This document shows, piece by piece, positions 8,021-15,422 of a DNA stretch of 64,000 bases; the first letter of the stretch is position 1; the number at the start of each line of letters is the position of its first letter. A model generated the notes under the pieces. That model was not told where the DNA came from, did no database searches, and was given only the letters and a program-made list of their open reading frames with translations. Source of the DNA: Rhodospirillales bacterium. Lineage in GTDB: Bacteria > Pseudomonadota > Alphaproteobacteria > Rhodospirillales > WMHbin7. The position numbers were made by a program, and so were the translations under genes. Where the stretch lies: positions 32,223-96,222 of the forward strand of contig JACRPC010000023.1 of the NCBI GenBank assembly GCA_016214125.1, written 5' to 3'.

Positions 8021-8260
8021 CTAGGCGCGGATGTCGACGTATTGGCCACGGCTGTTGTTGGCGGCGGCCTGACGCTGCGTTTCGGCGGTGCGTTCGGCCG
8101 AGGCCTGACGGGCATCGTCGGCCTGCTGCTGGCGGGTCTTGGCGACCTGCTCGGCGCGATCGGTGCGCCGCGCCTGGGTGTCGTTGTCGGCGATGCGGCG
8201 CTCGTATTGGAGCGCGTCGGTCGGACGACTGGCGGTGCCGCTAACGGTCGGATCGGCCAT
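8021..8260 (-). CDS. Small conserved hypothetical protein
   Basis: This 79-residue protein starts MADPTVSGTASRPTDALQ and is rich in Gln, Ala, Arg and Asp, with long helices and no membrane segment. GGAGGG precedes the start. It lies 26 bases downstream of a YjfB-like motility gene on the same strand, so I infer a linked, possibly flagellum-related, role. I recognise no named domain. Confidence 0.6.
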   Translation of the reverse strand: MADPTVSGTASRPTDALQYERRIADNDTQARRTDRAEQVAKTRQQQADDARQASAERTAETQRQAAANNSRGQYVDIRA

Positions 8261-8286
8261 CTTAACCCTCCATCTTCCCGTCCCGG

Positions 8287-8487
8287 CTAGGCCAGGACGT
8301 TAACCTTGGTCCCGCGCGAACCTTCGGACACCGGCTGGTTCTGCCCTCGAAGATTGTCAGTTGCCTGCTGCACCAAAGCGACCATCTGTTCTTCGGTCTG
8401 TTTGGCTTGCTTCAACACCTTGAGGCTTACGTGGTCCTTACCCAGGGCCGAACTGACGCCCGCAGCCGCGTTGATCATATCATCCAT
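8287..8487 (-). CDS. YjfB-like putative motility protein
   Basis: This 66-residue protein begins MDDMINAAAGVSSALGKD, with the VSLKVLKQAKQTEEQMVALV segment typical of the YjfB putative motility family. Members are small, helical and often regulated with flagellar genes; their biochemical role is unknown. AAGGAG lies nine bases before the ATG. The downstream 79-residue gene is probably in the same unit. Confidence 0.65.
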   Translation of the reverse strand: MDDMINAAAGVSSALGKDHVSLKVLKQAKQTEEQMVALVQQATDNLRGQNQPVSEGSRGTKVNVLA

Positions 8488-8585
8488 GTTCTATGGCTCC
8501 TTGGTTTCTCCAAGACTGCTCATAATACGCCCGAAGCGCTTGATTGGCAAGGAAATTGCCAGCCGATAAAGAAAACCAAGCCGAA

Positions 8586-9497
8586 TCAAGGCTCCCAATA
8601 GGGGCGGGGACCGAAGCGGGCGGCCAGATAATCGATGAAAACCCGCACTTTGGCCAACAAATGGCGCCCATGCGGATAGACGGCGTAGATGCCGCTGCCG
8701 GAAACCTCGTAGCCGGGCAGGGCCAATTCCAGCCGCCCGGCCCGCAAATCGTCGCCGACCAGGAAGGAGGGCATCGGCGCGATCCCCAGCCCGGCCAGCA
8801 TGGCCTCGCGCAGGATGTCGCCGTTGTTGGCGCGCAGGCTGCCGGCTACCCGCACCGTCTCCACGCCCTCAGGGCCGGTGAAGCGCCAATCCTCGGCCGG
8901 GGCGGTGTAGGAATAGATCAGGCAATTATGATCCTTGAGCTGGGCGGGCCTGCTGGGCTTGCCCCTTTTACGGAAATAATCGGGCGCGCCGCAAAGCAGG
9001 CGGCGGCTGTCGGCCAGCTTGCGCGCCACCAAGCTGGAATCGGGCATCTTGGTGATGCGGATCGCCAGATCGAAGCCCTCGTCAACCAGATCGACGACGC
9101 GGTCGTTAAGCGCCAGATCGATCGACACTTCCGGATGCTGGGCCAAAAAGTCGGGCAGAGCCGGGCCCAAATGGCGCACGCCGAAACTCATCGGCGCGTT
9201 GACGCGCAAAAGGCCGCGCGGTGCCTCGACCAAGGCGCTCATCGCCCGGTCGGCCTCGGCCGCCTCGGCCAGGATGCGAGCCGCCCGTTCGTAATAGGCG
9301 GCGCCGGCGTCGGTCAGGCTGAGGCGCCGGGTGGTGCGGTTGAGAAGCCGTACGCCCAGACGATCCTCAAGCTTGGCCAATTGCTTGCTGATCGCCGATT
9401 TGGAAAGGCCCAAGGCGCTGGCGGCGGCCGAGAATCCCTTTTCCTCGACCACGCGGGCGAAGATCGCCATGCCGCTCAAATTGCCGAGATTCTCCAT
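8586..9497 (-). CDS. LysR-family transcriptional regulator
   Basis: This 303-residue protein has the LysR winged helix-turn-helix at the N-terminus (FSAAASALGLSKSAISKQLAKLEDRLG, about 22-47) and the effector-binding domain from about residue 90. It looks like the large subgroup related to DsdC/AaeR regulators that act on a divergent neighbour. I use the ATG at 9497 with GGGGG before it; an upstream TTG is possible. It diverges from the pirin gene with about 100 bases between them, so it likely controls pirin. The inducer is unknown. Confidence 0.88.
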   Translation of the reverse strand: MENLGNLSGMAIFARVVEEKGFSAAASALGLSKSAISKQLAKLEDRLGVRLLNRTTRRLSLTDAGAAYYERAARILAEAAEADRAMSALVEAPRGLLRVNAPMSFGVRHLGPALPDFLAQHPEVSIDLALNDRVVDLVDEGFDLAIRITKMPDSSLVARKLADSRRLLCGAPDYFRKRGKPSRPAQLKDHNCLIYSYTAPAEDWRFTGPEGVETVRVAGSLRANNGDILREAMLAGLGIAPMPSFLVGDDLRAGRLELALPGYEVSGSGIYAVYPHGRHLLAKVRVFIDYLAARFGPRPYWEP

Positions 9498-9600
9498 GTC
9501 GCCCCCGTTTCCGTACAAAAACAATCATATTCCTAATGGCGGGATTGTCCACCGGAAGACAGGGACGATGTATGATCCAGCAATCGCCAAGGAGGCGGCC

Positions 9601-10299
9601 ATGATCGACATACGCCCATTTGCCCGGCTGGGCTTCTTCAAGAACGAGTGGCTAGAGGCGCACCATCATTTCAGCTTCGCCGATTATTTCGATCCGGCGC
9701 GGATGGGGCATGGCGCGCTGCGGGTGTGGAACGACGACCGCATCCGCCCCGACACCGGCTTTCCGCCGCATGGCCATCGCGACATGGAGATCGTCACCTT
9801 CATCCGCGAGGGTGCCATCACCCACGAGGACGGGCTTGGCAACAAGGGCCGCACCCAAGCGGGCGACGTGCAGGTGATGAGCGCCGGCAAGGGCATCATC
9901 CACGCCGAATACAATCGCGAGGCCGAAGACACCCTTCTGTTTCAGATCTGGATCGAAACGGCGCGCCGCTCGGCCGAACCGCGCTGGGAAACCCGCGAAT
10001 TCCCTCATGCCGAGCGCCAGGGAAAGCTTTTGGCGCTGGCCTCGGGCCGCAAGGGCGATGCCGATGCGCTTCTCATCCATCAAGACGCCGCCGTTCTGGG
10101 CGCCAGCCTCACCGCCGGCCAGTCGCTCGCCCACGGGTTGGGAAGCCGCCTGGCCTATCTGGTTTCGACCCGGGCGCCGATCACCGTGAACGGCGCTTTG
10201 GCCCAGCCGCGGGACGGCGTCGCCGTCTCGGGCGAGGAAGCGATCGCCATCGAGGCCATGGGATCGACCGAGATCGTGCTGGTCGACGTCGCCGGCTAG
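9601..10299 (+). CDS. Pirin family bicupin
   Basis: This 232-residue protein has the pirin N-terminal cupin with the metal-binding PPHGHRDMEIVTFI segment and the downstream HED and HAEYN segments, followed by a second cupin. Bacterial pirins bind iron, and some have quercetinase activity; the role here is unknown. The start is fixed by AAGGAGG five bases before the ATG at 9601, which excludes the in-frame ATG at 9568. It is transcribed divergently from a LysR regulator that probably controls it. Confidence 0.9.
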   Translation: MIDIRPFARLGFFKNEWLEAHHHFSFADYFDPARMGHGALRVWNDDRIRPDTGFPPHGHRDMEIVTFIREGAITHEDGLGNKGRTQAGDVQVMSAGKGIIHAEYNREAEDTLLFQIWIETARRSAEPRWETREFPHAERQGKLLALASGRKGDADALLIHQDAAVLGASLTAGQSLAHGLGSRLAYLVSTRAPITVNGALAQPRDGVAVSGEEAIAIEAMGSTEIVLVDVAG

Positions 10300-10321
10300 A
10301 AGGAATTCCAATTTCGATGTC

Positions 10322-10380
10322 ATGCGCGGATTTGATCCGCGCATCCACGCCTTAATTCCGCAACCCCAATTGAGAATTGG
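10322..10380. repeat. Palindromic intergenic repeat and second hairpin between convergent genes
   Basis: ATGCGCGGAT and ATCCGCGCAT form a perfect 10-bp palindrome around TTG (10322-10344), followed by CATCCACGCC. A second hairpin, CCAATT-GAG-AATTGG, spans 10366-10380. Related ...TTGATCC...ATCCACGCC elements recur at 25991-26017 (inverted) and 26052-26080, so this is a dispersed intergenic element. Between two convergent genes it probably also ends transcription. Confidence 0.6.
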
Positions 10381-10444
10381 CGGGGCCACGCTGGGCCATG
10401 ACGACGAAATGAGGGTGGCAAGCGCACCTGAACAAGCGCCCGGC

Positions 10445-10945
10445 CTAGGGGCAGATCTTGTAATCCATGATCACGTCGGGCTTGGCCTTGGCGGCGATGG
10501 CCTGGAAGGTCTTGAAACCTTTCTTGTCGATCTGCTCGAGCTGGTTCTTGGCCTCGACGCAGGCGCGCTTGCTTAGGTAGAGATGGCGGTAATGAAGGAC
10601 GATGCGGCCGTTCCAGACTTCGAGATCGGTCTTCCAGCTCTCGGGGAATTCGCGCTGAAAGGCCTTTTCCCGGGTCTCGGTGACCTTGGCGAAGTCCTTG
10701 CCGAACTTCTTGTCGATGCCCGTCCACAGCTCGAGGGTCTTCGCCGAGTAGGGCGTTTCCTCGCAGCGCCAGCCATATTCGCGCAGGCGGATGCCCTGGC
10801 GCACCTGCTGCTCGGCGGCGTGCTCGGGTTTGGTGAAGCAGCCGCGCGCCTGGTTCTTGCCTTTGGCCTTGGCCTGCGCCCAGGCCGGCGCCGATGCCAG
10901 GACAAACGCCGCCAAGATCAGGGATGCGATCAGACGGGGGCCCAT
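10445..10945 (-). CDS. Exported protein of unknown function
   Basis: This 166-residue protein has a clear signal peptide (about 1-22, ending APAWA-QA). The mature part carries four cysteines (GCFTKPEH, GWRCEE, RACVE, DYKICP), likely forming two disulfides, and is rich in Lys and aromatic residues. I recognise no family. The start is chosen for the signal peptide and lies 15 bases inside the end of cobA, so the gene is probably translated from the same transcript, though a link to cobalamin is not shown. Confidence 0.7.
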   Translation of the reverse strand: MGPRLIASLILAAFVLASAPAWAQAKAKGKNQARGCFTKPEHAAEQQVRQGIRLREYGWRCEETPYSAKTLELWTGIDKKFGKDFAKVTETREKAFQREFPESWKTDLEVWNGRIVLHYRHLYLSKRACVEAKNQLEQIDKKGFKTFQAIAAKAKPDVIMDYKICP

Positions 10946-11715
10946 GTCGATCCCATCGGTCGGCGCCCGATCACCATCAGGGCGGGGGTGGGTGGCAGCT
11001 CGGCCTCGGTCAGACCGCCCAATTGGCCCAGCGTGGTCACCACCACCACCTGTTCGGGCGTGGCGGCGCGTCCGACCAGCGACACCGGCTCGTCCGCCGG
11101 CCTTCCGGCCTTCATAAGCTGGCGGGCGATCTCGGCTCTTTGGCGCAGCCCCATATAGATCACCAGCACCGAGGCGCTTTGCGCCAGCGCCCGCCAATCG
11201 AAATCGGTGGGCGCCTCGCCGTCAGGGCCGTGGCCGGTGACCAGCGCCACCGCCACGCCCTCGCGGGTGGTGAGCGGCAGGCCGGCCCAGGCCAACCCGC
11301 CCAGCCCGGCACTGATGCCGGGCACCACGCGCACCACAATGCCGGCTTGCTCGAGGGCGACGGCCTCTTCCGGGCCGCGGCCGAACACGAACGGATCGCC
11401 GCCCTTCAAGCGCACCACCTTCTTGCCTTGGCGGGCCAAGGCGATCAGGCGGGCGGTGATGGAATCCTGGCGGGGCGATTCGCGCCCGGCCCGCTTGCCG
11501 ACATCGACGCGTTCGACCGCTGCGGGGATAAGATCGAAAATGCGGGCGTCGATCAGCGCGTCATGCACCACCACCTCGGCCTGTTCGAGCGCGTGGCAGG
11601 CCAGAAGGGTGAGCAGGCCGGGATCGCCCGGCCCGGCGCCGACCAGCCACACTTCGCCCGCCTTGAGGGGCGGGAAATCCAAGCCACGAACCTTGGGCAT
11701 GACGCCTTGCATCAT
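10930..11715 (-). CDS. cobA: Uroporphyrinogen-III C-methyltransferase
   Basis: This 261-residue protein carries the SUMT signatures VWLVGAGPGDPGLLTL (about 22-37), KGGDPFVFGRGPEE and VPGISAGLG. It methylates uroporphyrinogen III at C2 and C7 to make precorrin-2, the branch point to cobalamin and siroheme. It lacks the CysG dehydrogenase/ferrochelatase part, so it is the CobA form. It is divergent from cbiD across about 70 bases, too short for a cobalamin riboswitch. Confidence 0.95.
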   Translation of the reverse strand: MMQGVMPKVRGLDFPPLKAGEVWLVGAGPGDPGLLTLLACHALEQAEVVVHDALIDARIFDLIPAAVERVDVGKRAGRESPRQDSITARLIALARQGKKVVRLKGGDPFVFGRGPEEAVALEQAGIVVRVVPGISAGLGGLAWAGLPLTTREGVAVALVTGHGPDGEAPTDFDWRALAQSASVLVIYMGLRQRAEIARQLMKAGRPADEPVSLVGRAATPEQVVVVTTLGQLGGLTEAELPPTPALMVIGRRPMGSTWAPV

Positions 11716-11784
11716 CTCTCCGTTTGCCGGGCGGTCGTGAAAACCTCAATATAGGGAAACCGAAGGATATGCCAGGGGGCGGCG

Positions 11785-12834
11785 TTGGCCGAACCGCGCA
11801 AGGGATGGACCACCGGCGCTTGCGCCGCCGCTGCCGCCAAGGCGGCGGCGACGGCGCTTGTGCGCGGCCGCTTTCCCAAGCGGGTGACCATCGCCCTGCC
11901 CAAGGGCCTGACGCCGTCCTTCGCCCCGACAAAGACGCGGCTGGGCAAGGGCTGGGCCGAGGCGGGCGTGATCAAGGATGCCGGCGACGATCCCGACGTC
12001 ACCCACGGCGCGCTCATCCTGGTCCGGGTTCGCAAGGCCCAGCCCGGATCGGGGCTGGTGTGGAAGGCGGGCCAGGGGGTGGGAACCGTTACCCTGCCCG
12101 GCCTGCCGATCGCGGTCGGCGAGCCCGCCATCACGCCCGGCCCCCGGGCTCAGATCGCCCGCAATCTGCAAGGGCTGGGCGAGGATTGGGAGATCACGCT
12201 GTCGATTCCCGGCGGCGCCGAATTGGCCAAGACGACGCTCAACGGCCGGCTGGGCATCAAGGGCGGGCTGTCGATCCTGGGCACCACCGGCGTCGTCATG
12301 CCCTATTCCAACGCGGCCTGGATTCACTCCATTCATCGCGCCATCGATGTGGCGCGGGCCGGCGATCTTGCCCACATCGCGGCTTGTACCGGCGATGCCT
12401 CGGAACGGGGCGTGGCCCGGCTGCATCGCCTGCCGGCGCGGGCCCTGATCGATGTCGGCGGCTTCATGGGTCCGCTGTTCAAATATCTGTCCAGCCGCCA
12501 AGGCCGGATCGCCCGGCTGACCCTTGCCGGCGGTTTCGCCAAGATGAGCAAGCTGGCCCAGGGCGCGCTCGATCTTCATTCCTCGAAGGCGGCCATCGAT
12601 GCCGAATTCCTGGCCGATTGCCTGGCAAGGCTGGGCGCGGCCAAGGCGGTGGTCGCCAAGGCTCGGGCCTCGGAAAGCGCGGCGCGCATCCTGGTTCTGG
12701 CCGGGCGCCATCCCCTGGCGCTGGCGATCGCCAAGCAGGCCAAGGCGGTGGCGAAGGCGTATCTGCCGCCCACGACCAAGGTCGATGTGGCGCTGTTCGA
12801 CCGCGCCGGACAGCTTCTCGCCCATGCCGATTAG
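11785..12834 (+). CDS. cbiD: Cobalt-precorrin-5B C1-methyltransferase
   Basis: This 349-residue protein begins LAEPRKGWTTGACAAAAAKA, the CbiD N-terminus, from a TTG start with GGGGG five bases upstream; no ATG or GTG is available in frame. CbiD methylates C1 of cobalt-precorrin-5B and is diagnostic of the anaerobic (early cobalt insertion) route, replacing CobF. A glycine-rich NGRLGIKGGLSILGTTG segment in the middle is conserved. Its end overlaps the start of cobK by 11 bases. Confidence 0.93.
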   Translation: MAEPRKGWTTGACAAAAAKAAATALVRGRFPKRVTIALPKGLTPSFAPTKTRLGKGWAEAGVIKDAGDDPDVTHGALILVRVRKAQPGSGLVWKAGQGVGTVTLPGLPIAVGEPAITPGPRAQIARNLQGLGEDWEITLSIPGGAELAKTTLNGRLGIKGGLSILGTTGVVMPYSNAAWIHSIHRAIDVARAGDLAHIAACTGDASERGVARLHRLPARALIDVGGFMGPLFKYLSSRQGRIARLTLAGGFAKMSKLAQGALDLHSSKAAIDAEFLADCLARLGAAKAVVAKARASESAARILVLAGRHPLALAIAKQAKAVAKAYLPPTTKVDVALFDRAGQLLAHAD

Positions 12835-13582
12835 GGTGCTTCTGCTTGGCGGCACCGCCGAGGCGGCCGAACTGGCCGCCCGATCGGTGCGCGAGTTCGG
12901 CGCGGCGCTCGATCTCGTCACCTCCTGGGCCGGGCGGACGCAAGCGGCGCCCGATCTTCCCGGACGGCTGCGCATCGGCGGCTTCGGCGGCGCCCGCGGT
13001 TTGGCCACCTATCTTGCGGGCGAGCGGATCGCGGCGGTCATCGACGCCACCCATCCCTTCGCGGCGCGCATCTCGGCCCAGGCGCGTCAGGCCTGCGAAA
13101 GCGCGGGCGTACCGCTTCTGGCGCTCGAGCGCCCGCCCTGGCCCAAGGAGCCCGGCGATCGCTGGATCGAGGCGGATTCGCTGGCCGAGGCGGCGCGCCT
13201 CCTGCCGAATTTGGGCCGGCGCGCTTTTCTGACCGTGGGGGCGGGGGGCGTGCCGGCCTTCGCCGATGTCCAAGATGTCTGGTTTTTGGTGCGGCTGCTG
13301 GCGATGCCGGACCGGCCTTTGGCGCTGGGGCCGCACGTCGTCGTCATCGGGCGCGGCCCCTTCACGGCGGAAGCCGAGCGGACGCTGATGGCGGAGCACC
13401 GCATCGACATTCTGGTAAGCAAAGCCAGTGGCGGCGCCCCCACCCAGGCCAAGATCGCGGCGGCAAGGGATTTGGGAATTCCGGTGCTGCTGATCCGGCG
13501 TCCGGCCGAATCCGCCTTGCGCCTCACCGGCGATCAGGTGATGGCGAAACTCAAACCGCTTTTTCCCGAAACTCGTGGCTGA
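12824..13582 (+). CDS. cobK: Precorrin-6A / cobalt-precorrin-6A reductase
   Basis: This 252-residue protein has the CobK/CbiJ features: N-terminal [25 protein letters not shown] (about 74-84) and the [20 protein letters not shown] segment near the C-terminus. It reduces the macrocycle of (cobalt-)precorrin-6A with NADPH. It is translationally coupled to cbiD by an 11-base overlap. Its last 32 bases overlap the tail of cobM on the other strand. Confidence 0.92.
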   Translation: MPIRVLLLGGTAEAAELAARSVREFGAALDLVTSWAGRTQAAPDLPGRLRIGGFGGARGLATYLAGERIAAVIDATHPFAARISAQARQACESAGVPLLALERPPWPKEPGDRWIEADSLAEAARLLPNLGRRAFLTVGAGGVPAFADVQDVWFLVRLLAMPDRPLALGPHVVVIGRGPFTAEAERTLMAEHRIDILVSKASGGAPTQAKIAAARDLGIPVLLIRRPAESALRLTGDQVMAKLKPLFPETRG

Positions 13583-14312
13583 AATCGCCCGCGTAGAGCC
13601 GGCTTTCGGCGAAGGCGCCGGGATCGAGCACTTGGCCCACCAGGATCAGCGCCGTCTTGGTGATGCCGGCCGCCTTGGCCTTCTCCTGGATGTCCGACAG
13701 GGTGCCGGTGACGATGCGCTGATCGGGCCAGCTCGCACGCTCGACGATCGCCACCGGGCCGCCCAGGCCGTAATGCGGCACCAGCGCCTTCACCACATTG
13801 GCGAGATTGGCGGCGGAAAGATGAATGGCCAGCGTCGCCTTGGAGCGCGCCAGCGCTTCGAGCGATTCGCCCTCGGGCATCGCTGAGGAGCGGGTGGCGG
13901 TGCGGGTGAGGATCACCGTCTGGGCAAGGCCGGGCAAGGTGAGTTCGGTTTCCAGCGCGGCGGCGGCGGCGGCGAAGCTGGGCACGCCGGGCGTGACGTC
14001 GTAGGGGATGCCCAAGGCCTTCAGGCGGCGCATCTGCTCGCCGATGGCGCCGTAAAGCGAGGGATCGCCCGAATGGACGCGCGCCACATCGTGCCCCTTG
14101 GCGTGGGCATCGTGCATCTCGGCCACGATCTGATCGAGCGTGAGCGGCGCCGTGTCGAGAACGCGGGCGCCTTGGGGCGCCTCGGCCACCACGGCGGCGG
14201 GCACCAGCGAGCCGGCGTACAGCACCACCTGGCAGGCGCGGATCAAATTGAGCCCGCGCACGGTGATCAGATCGGCCGCTCCCGGCCCGGCGCCGATGAA
14301 ATGAATGGTCAT
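13551..14312 (-). CDS. cobM: Precorrin-4 C11-methyltransferase
   Basis: This 253-residue protein shows the precorrin methyltransferase fold, with [17 protein letters not shown] at the start, [14 protein letters not shown] and [15 protein letters not shown] in the middle, all typical of CobM/CbiF. It adds the methyl group at C11 using S-adenosylmethionine. It converges on cobK with a 32-base tail overlap. Confidence 0.95.
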   Translation of the reverse strand: MTIHFIGAGPGAADLITVRGLNLIRACQVVLYAGSLVPAAVVAEAPQGARVLDTAPLTLDQIVAEMHDAHAKGHDVARVHSGDPSLYGAIGEQMRRLKALGIPYDVTPGVPSFAAAAAALETELTLPGLAQTVILTRTATRSSAMPEGESLEALARSKATLAIHLSAANLANVVKALVPHYGLGGPVAIVERASWPDQRIVTGTLSDIQEKAKAAGITKTALILVGQVLDPGAFAESRLYAGDFSHEFREKAV

Positions 14313-14340
14313 GTTTCGCGCCTTAAGGAGAAAGGATTGA

Positions 14341-14809
14341 AACGCAAAGACCGCAAAGAAGGCGCAAAGATCGCTGTCATCGGCCTCTCAGCCTTCCAGC
14401 CCCGAAACCACGCGCTTGATGCCATCCTTCATGCGGAGGCAATGGAAGTTCAACACGAAGCCCAATTTGTATCCCCCAAGACGCAGATAGGTCAAAAGTT
14501 GAGTCAGATGCACGGGGTGAATTTTCTCAACCGCCTTAACCTCTAGGACAACTTTATCCTCGATAAGAAGATCAACCCGAAAGCCCGCCTCGATTTGAAT
14601 GCTTTCGTAGAGAAGAGGTAGGACGACTTGGCGTTTTACGCCGAGGCCTGCCCTGTCCAATTCGAAAGCGAGGCAAGCCTCATACGCACTTTCCAGCAAT
14701 CCCGGCCCGAGCGCCGAATGAACTTTGATCGCACGATCGACGACGATGCGGCTGATGTCGTTTTCGCCCGCCATGGCGCTCCTTTGCGCTCTTTGCGGTC
14801 TTGGCGTTT
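14341..14809. repeat. Inverted repeats bounding the GxxExxY gene
   Basis: An imperfect inverted repeat of about 29 bp lies at 14341-14369 (AACGCAAAGACCGCAAAGAA...) and 14781-14809, where the reverse complement reads AAACGCCAAGACCGCAAAGA.... Between them is only one gene, the GxxExxY protein. The arms are purine-rich strings of CGCAAAG units. The arrangement looks like a small inserted cassette, although there is no transposase and no evident target duplication. Confidence 0.6.
14388..14774 (-). CDS. GxxExxY family protein
   Basis: This 128-residue protein has the naming motif as GLLESAY (about 24-30), preceded by VHSALGPG. The RVDLLIEDKVVLEVKAVEKI segment resembles the D...E-x-K core of PD-(D/E)XK nucleases. 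The family's function is not established; members are often found between short repeats or within rRNA introns. Here the gene fills a cassette between inverted repeats inside the cobalamin cluster, interrupting the cobM/cbiG-cobJ region, so I regard it as an insertion. Confidence 0.85.
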   Translation of the reverse strand: MAGENDISRIVVDRAIKVHSALGPGLLESAYEACLAFELDRAGLGVKRQVVLPLLYESIQIEAGFRVDLLIEDKVVLEVKAVEKIHPVHLTQLLTYLRLGGYKLGFVLNFHCLRMKDGIKRVVSGLEG

Positions 14810-14820
14810 ATCCTATCAAT

Positions 14821-15381
14821 TTACTTCCGCGCCGCGCCCTTCAAGATGTCGAGGATCACGCCGGTCGTCTTTTCGATCAGCACCACGTCGTCGCCGACCA
14901 CGGCGCGCTCGCGGTCGGCGGCCGGCTTGGCCAGCTTGCCTTCGAGATCGCCGGGCAGGGCCTGCTTGGCCAGTCCGGGCGGCAGGGTCTGGCGCTTGGC
15001 CAGTCCGGGCGGCAATTGCTCCTTTTTCGCCAGGCCGGGTGGCAGGCCGTCGCGGCCATGCTTGCCCGGATGCTTCTGGTTCGAGCGGTCGTCGTCTTGG
15101 GCGCGCTCGCGCCGGCGCTCGGCCTCGCGTTCGGCGCCAGCCTGGTCGCGGCGCGACGCGTCCTGGCCGTCCTTGTGCTTGGTGTTATCGCGGTCCTCGC
15201 CGCGCAGGCGGCGGTAATAGTCGCCGATCGCCTTTTTCTCGGCCGGGGTGAAGACAGCGTCGACGGCCGCCTGGCCTGCCTTTTTGGCGGCATCCTGGGC
15301 GGTGGTCTGGGCCAAGGCGGGCTGGGCCAAGGCGGGCTGGGCCAGAAGCAAACCAAACGCAAGGGCATAAGCAAGACGCAT
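14821..15381 (-). CDS. CigR-like exported protein with LPPGLAK repeats
   Basis: This 186-residue protein starts with a signal peptide that itself contains a 12-base tandem duplication (QPALAQPALAQ). A highly charged middle part follows, then three LPPGLAK repeats (GLPPGLAKKEQLPPGLAKRQ and on) and a C-terminal segment DVVLIEKTTGVILDIL. Such repeats and the ending match CigR/RcnB-like periplasmic proteins; CigR in Salmonella is an anti-virulence regulator. The function here is unknown. It lies between the GxxExxY cassette and the cbiG-cobJ gene without an obvious link to cobalamin. Confidence 0.75.
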   Translation of the reverse strand: MRLAYALAFGLLLAQPALAQPALAQTTAQDAAKKAGQAAVDAVFTPAEKKAIGDYYRRLRGEDRDNTKHKDGQDASRRDQAGAEREAERRRERAQDDDRSNQKHPGKHGRDGLPPGLAKKEQLPPGLAKRQTLPPGLAKQALPGDLEGKLAKPAADRERAVVGDDVVLIEKTTGVILDILKGAARK

Positions 15382-15422
15382 GGCACACTCCTTCGCTGGG
15401 GAGGACGGAAGTCTAACCAAGA

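Noticed and set aside
11716..11784. Possible cobalamin riboswitch between cobA and cbiD
   Set aside because: The gap is about 70 bases, too short for a B12 riboswitch, and shows no conserved box. The cbiX/cbiB and cobV/cobT gaps are likewise too short.
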